A stretch of 64,000 nt of DNA. Source: Halomonas alkalicola. GTDB taxonomy: Bacteria; Pseudomonadota; Gammaproteobacteria; Pseudomonadales; Halomonadaceae. Shown here piece by piece: positions 63,340 to 64,000 of this stretch. Where the stretch lies: assembly GCF_030704205.1 (NCBI RefSeq), contig NZ_CP131913.1, forward strand, positions 3,286,001 to 3,350,000, given 5' to 3'. The translations under genes were made by a program, and so were the position numbers. The notes beneath the pieces were generated by a model, which saw nothing but the letters and a program-made list of their open reading frames with translations, was not told the DNA's origin and did not search any database. Each line of letters begins with the position of its first letter. Position 1 is the stretch's first letter.

Positions 63340-64000
63340 TCAGGCCGCCTGGTGGCGCAGCACCTTGGCCTTGTCGATGACGAAGGCGTCGTACTCGAAG
63401 TCGTCCACGGTGAGCAGCTCCAGCACCTGGGCCTCGCGCTCGCGCATGAAGGCGGCGTCGTCTGCCGTGATCAGCCCGGCCTCCAGGGCCGCCTCCACCC
63501 GCTGCTCGGGGTGCAGGGCATCGGCGGGCAGCTCGCCCTTGGCGAACGCCTTGTTGACCGTGCGGTAGAGCGCCTCGGCGCGTTCCTGGGTCGCCAGCAG
63601 GGCGTTGTAGCGTGCCAGGAAGTTGGGCTGGCTGCCATCGTCCGCCGACCAGGTGTTGGCCAGAAGCTTCGTGCGCAGGGCGGTGTCGCGGGAGACCGCC
63701 TGGGCGATGGCACGGGCCAGGTCGTCGTGGGGACGCTTGAAACGCTTGCCCCGCGGCATCACCGCCAGGCGCAGCCCGCGGGCCAGTGCCCGGTTGGGCA
63801 GGTTGTCGAACAGCTCGTCCAGGGCCTGTTCGGCGCGGCCCAGCAGCCATTGGCAGCTGTAGTGGAAGAGTGCGGCCTCGCCCTCGGCCTTGTCGCCCTC
63901 GTGCCACTGCTTGATCACCATGGAGGCGAGGTAGAGGTTGGCGAGCACGTCACCCAGGCGCGCCGAGAGCATCTCGCGCTGCTTGAGGGTGGAGCCGAGG
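63340..64000 (-). CDS. fadE: FadE, acyl-CoA dehydrogenase, C-terminal part (5' end outside window)
   Basis: The C-terminal portion, about 220 residues, of the large FadE-type acyl-CoA dehydrogenase with a DUF1974 tail. Recognisable stretches are LKQREMLSARLGDVLANLYL at the window edge, HYSCQWLLG, NRALARGLRLAVMPRG and DAFVIDKAKVLR. The frame remains open to the window edge, so the gene continues outside. FadE starts fatty acid beta-oxidation. Confidence 0.9.
   Translation of the reverse strand, partial: LGSTLKQREMLSARLGDVLANLYLASMVIKQWHEGDKAEGEAALFHYSCQWLLGRAEQALDELFDNLPNRALARGLRLAVMPRGKRFKRPHDDLARAIAQAVSRDTALRTKLLANTWSADDGSQPNFLARYNALLATQERAEALYRTVNKAFAKGELPADALHPEQRVEAALEAGLITADDAAFMREREAQVLELLTVDDFEYDAFVIDKAKVLRHQAA

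Overview
The window is high-GC, densely coded gammaproteobacterial chromosome. Gene content suggests Halomonadaceae, most likely Halomonas: suf genes with sufT, rimK-rimB, a short PutA with a separate AraC regulator, paired ompW genes, and a complete-looking aerobic B12 pathway. The genus is an inference from content and codon style; no rRNA is present. I see no phage, insertion sequence or CRISPR array.

Positions 1-22800 are mostly housekeeping. They hold sufD (cut by the window edge), sufS and sufT; a SanA-like protein; rimK and rimB; two unassigned genes; a YqcC-like gene; two ompW genes with recognisable regulatory sites; the proline module putP-putA with an AraC-type regulator; tRNA-Gly(CCC); a CBS protein; a Pmp3-tailed protein; an EamA transporter; nadK coupled to a phosphatase; a rhomboid protease; yeaC and a DUF2797 gene. 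A zinc alcohol dehydrogenase at 22831-23668 is broken: it has lost its nucleotide-binding segment and is frameshifted.

Positions 23733-55996 are a 32-kb cobalamin island. Lower-ligand and nucleotide-loop genes come first (cobT, cbiB, cobD, cobU, cobS, cobC and a degenerate cobU paralogue). Next is a cobalamin riboswitch driving btuB-btuF-btuC-btuD. An oppositely oriented ABC importer of unassigned substrate follows. A second riboswitch then leads a chelatase AAA/VWA fusion, cobB, cobW, cobN, cobG, cobH, cobI and cobJ. cobK lies on the other strand, start-to-start with cobL, and the run continues with cobE, cobM, cobF, cobO, bluB and cobQ. Together these cover precorrin-2 to adenosylcobalamin by the oxygen-dependent, late-cobalt route. 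Uroporphyrinogen methyltransferase and CobR are not in the window. In place of CobS/CobT there is a ChlI/ChlD-type fusion.

The most striking feature is cobG. The reading frame is complete except for one in-frame TGA exactly at the codon for the second [4Fe-4S]/siroheme ligand cysteine. A nonsense substitution or sequencing error is the simplest reading. Selenocysteine is a testable alternative, and either answer decides whether this organism makes B12 or only salvages it.

Positions 56038-64000 hold an RpiR-type regulator divergent from an operon of two enoyl-CoA hydratases around an ADP-forming acyl-CoA synthetase, an SLC13 permease with an unusual Glu/Lys-rich insert, and the C-terminus of fadE.
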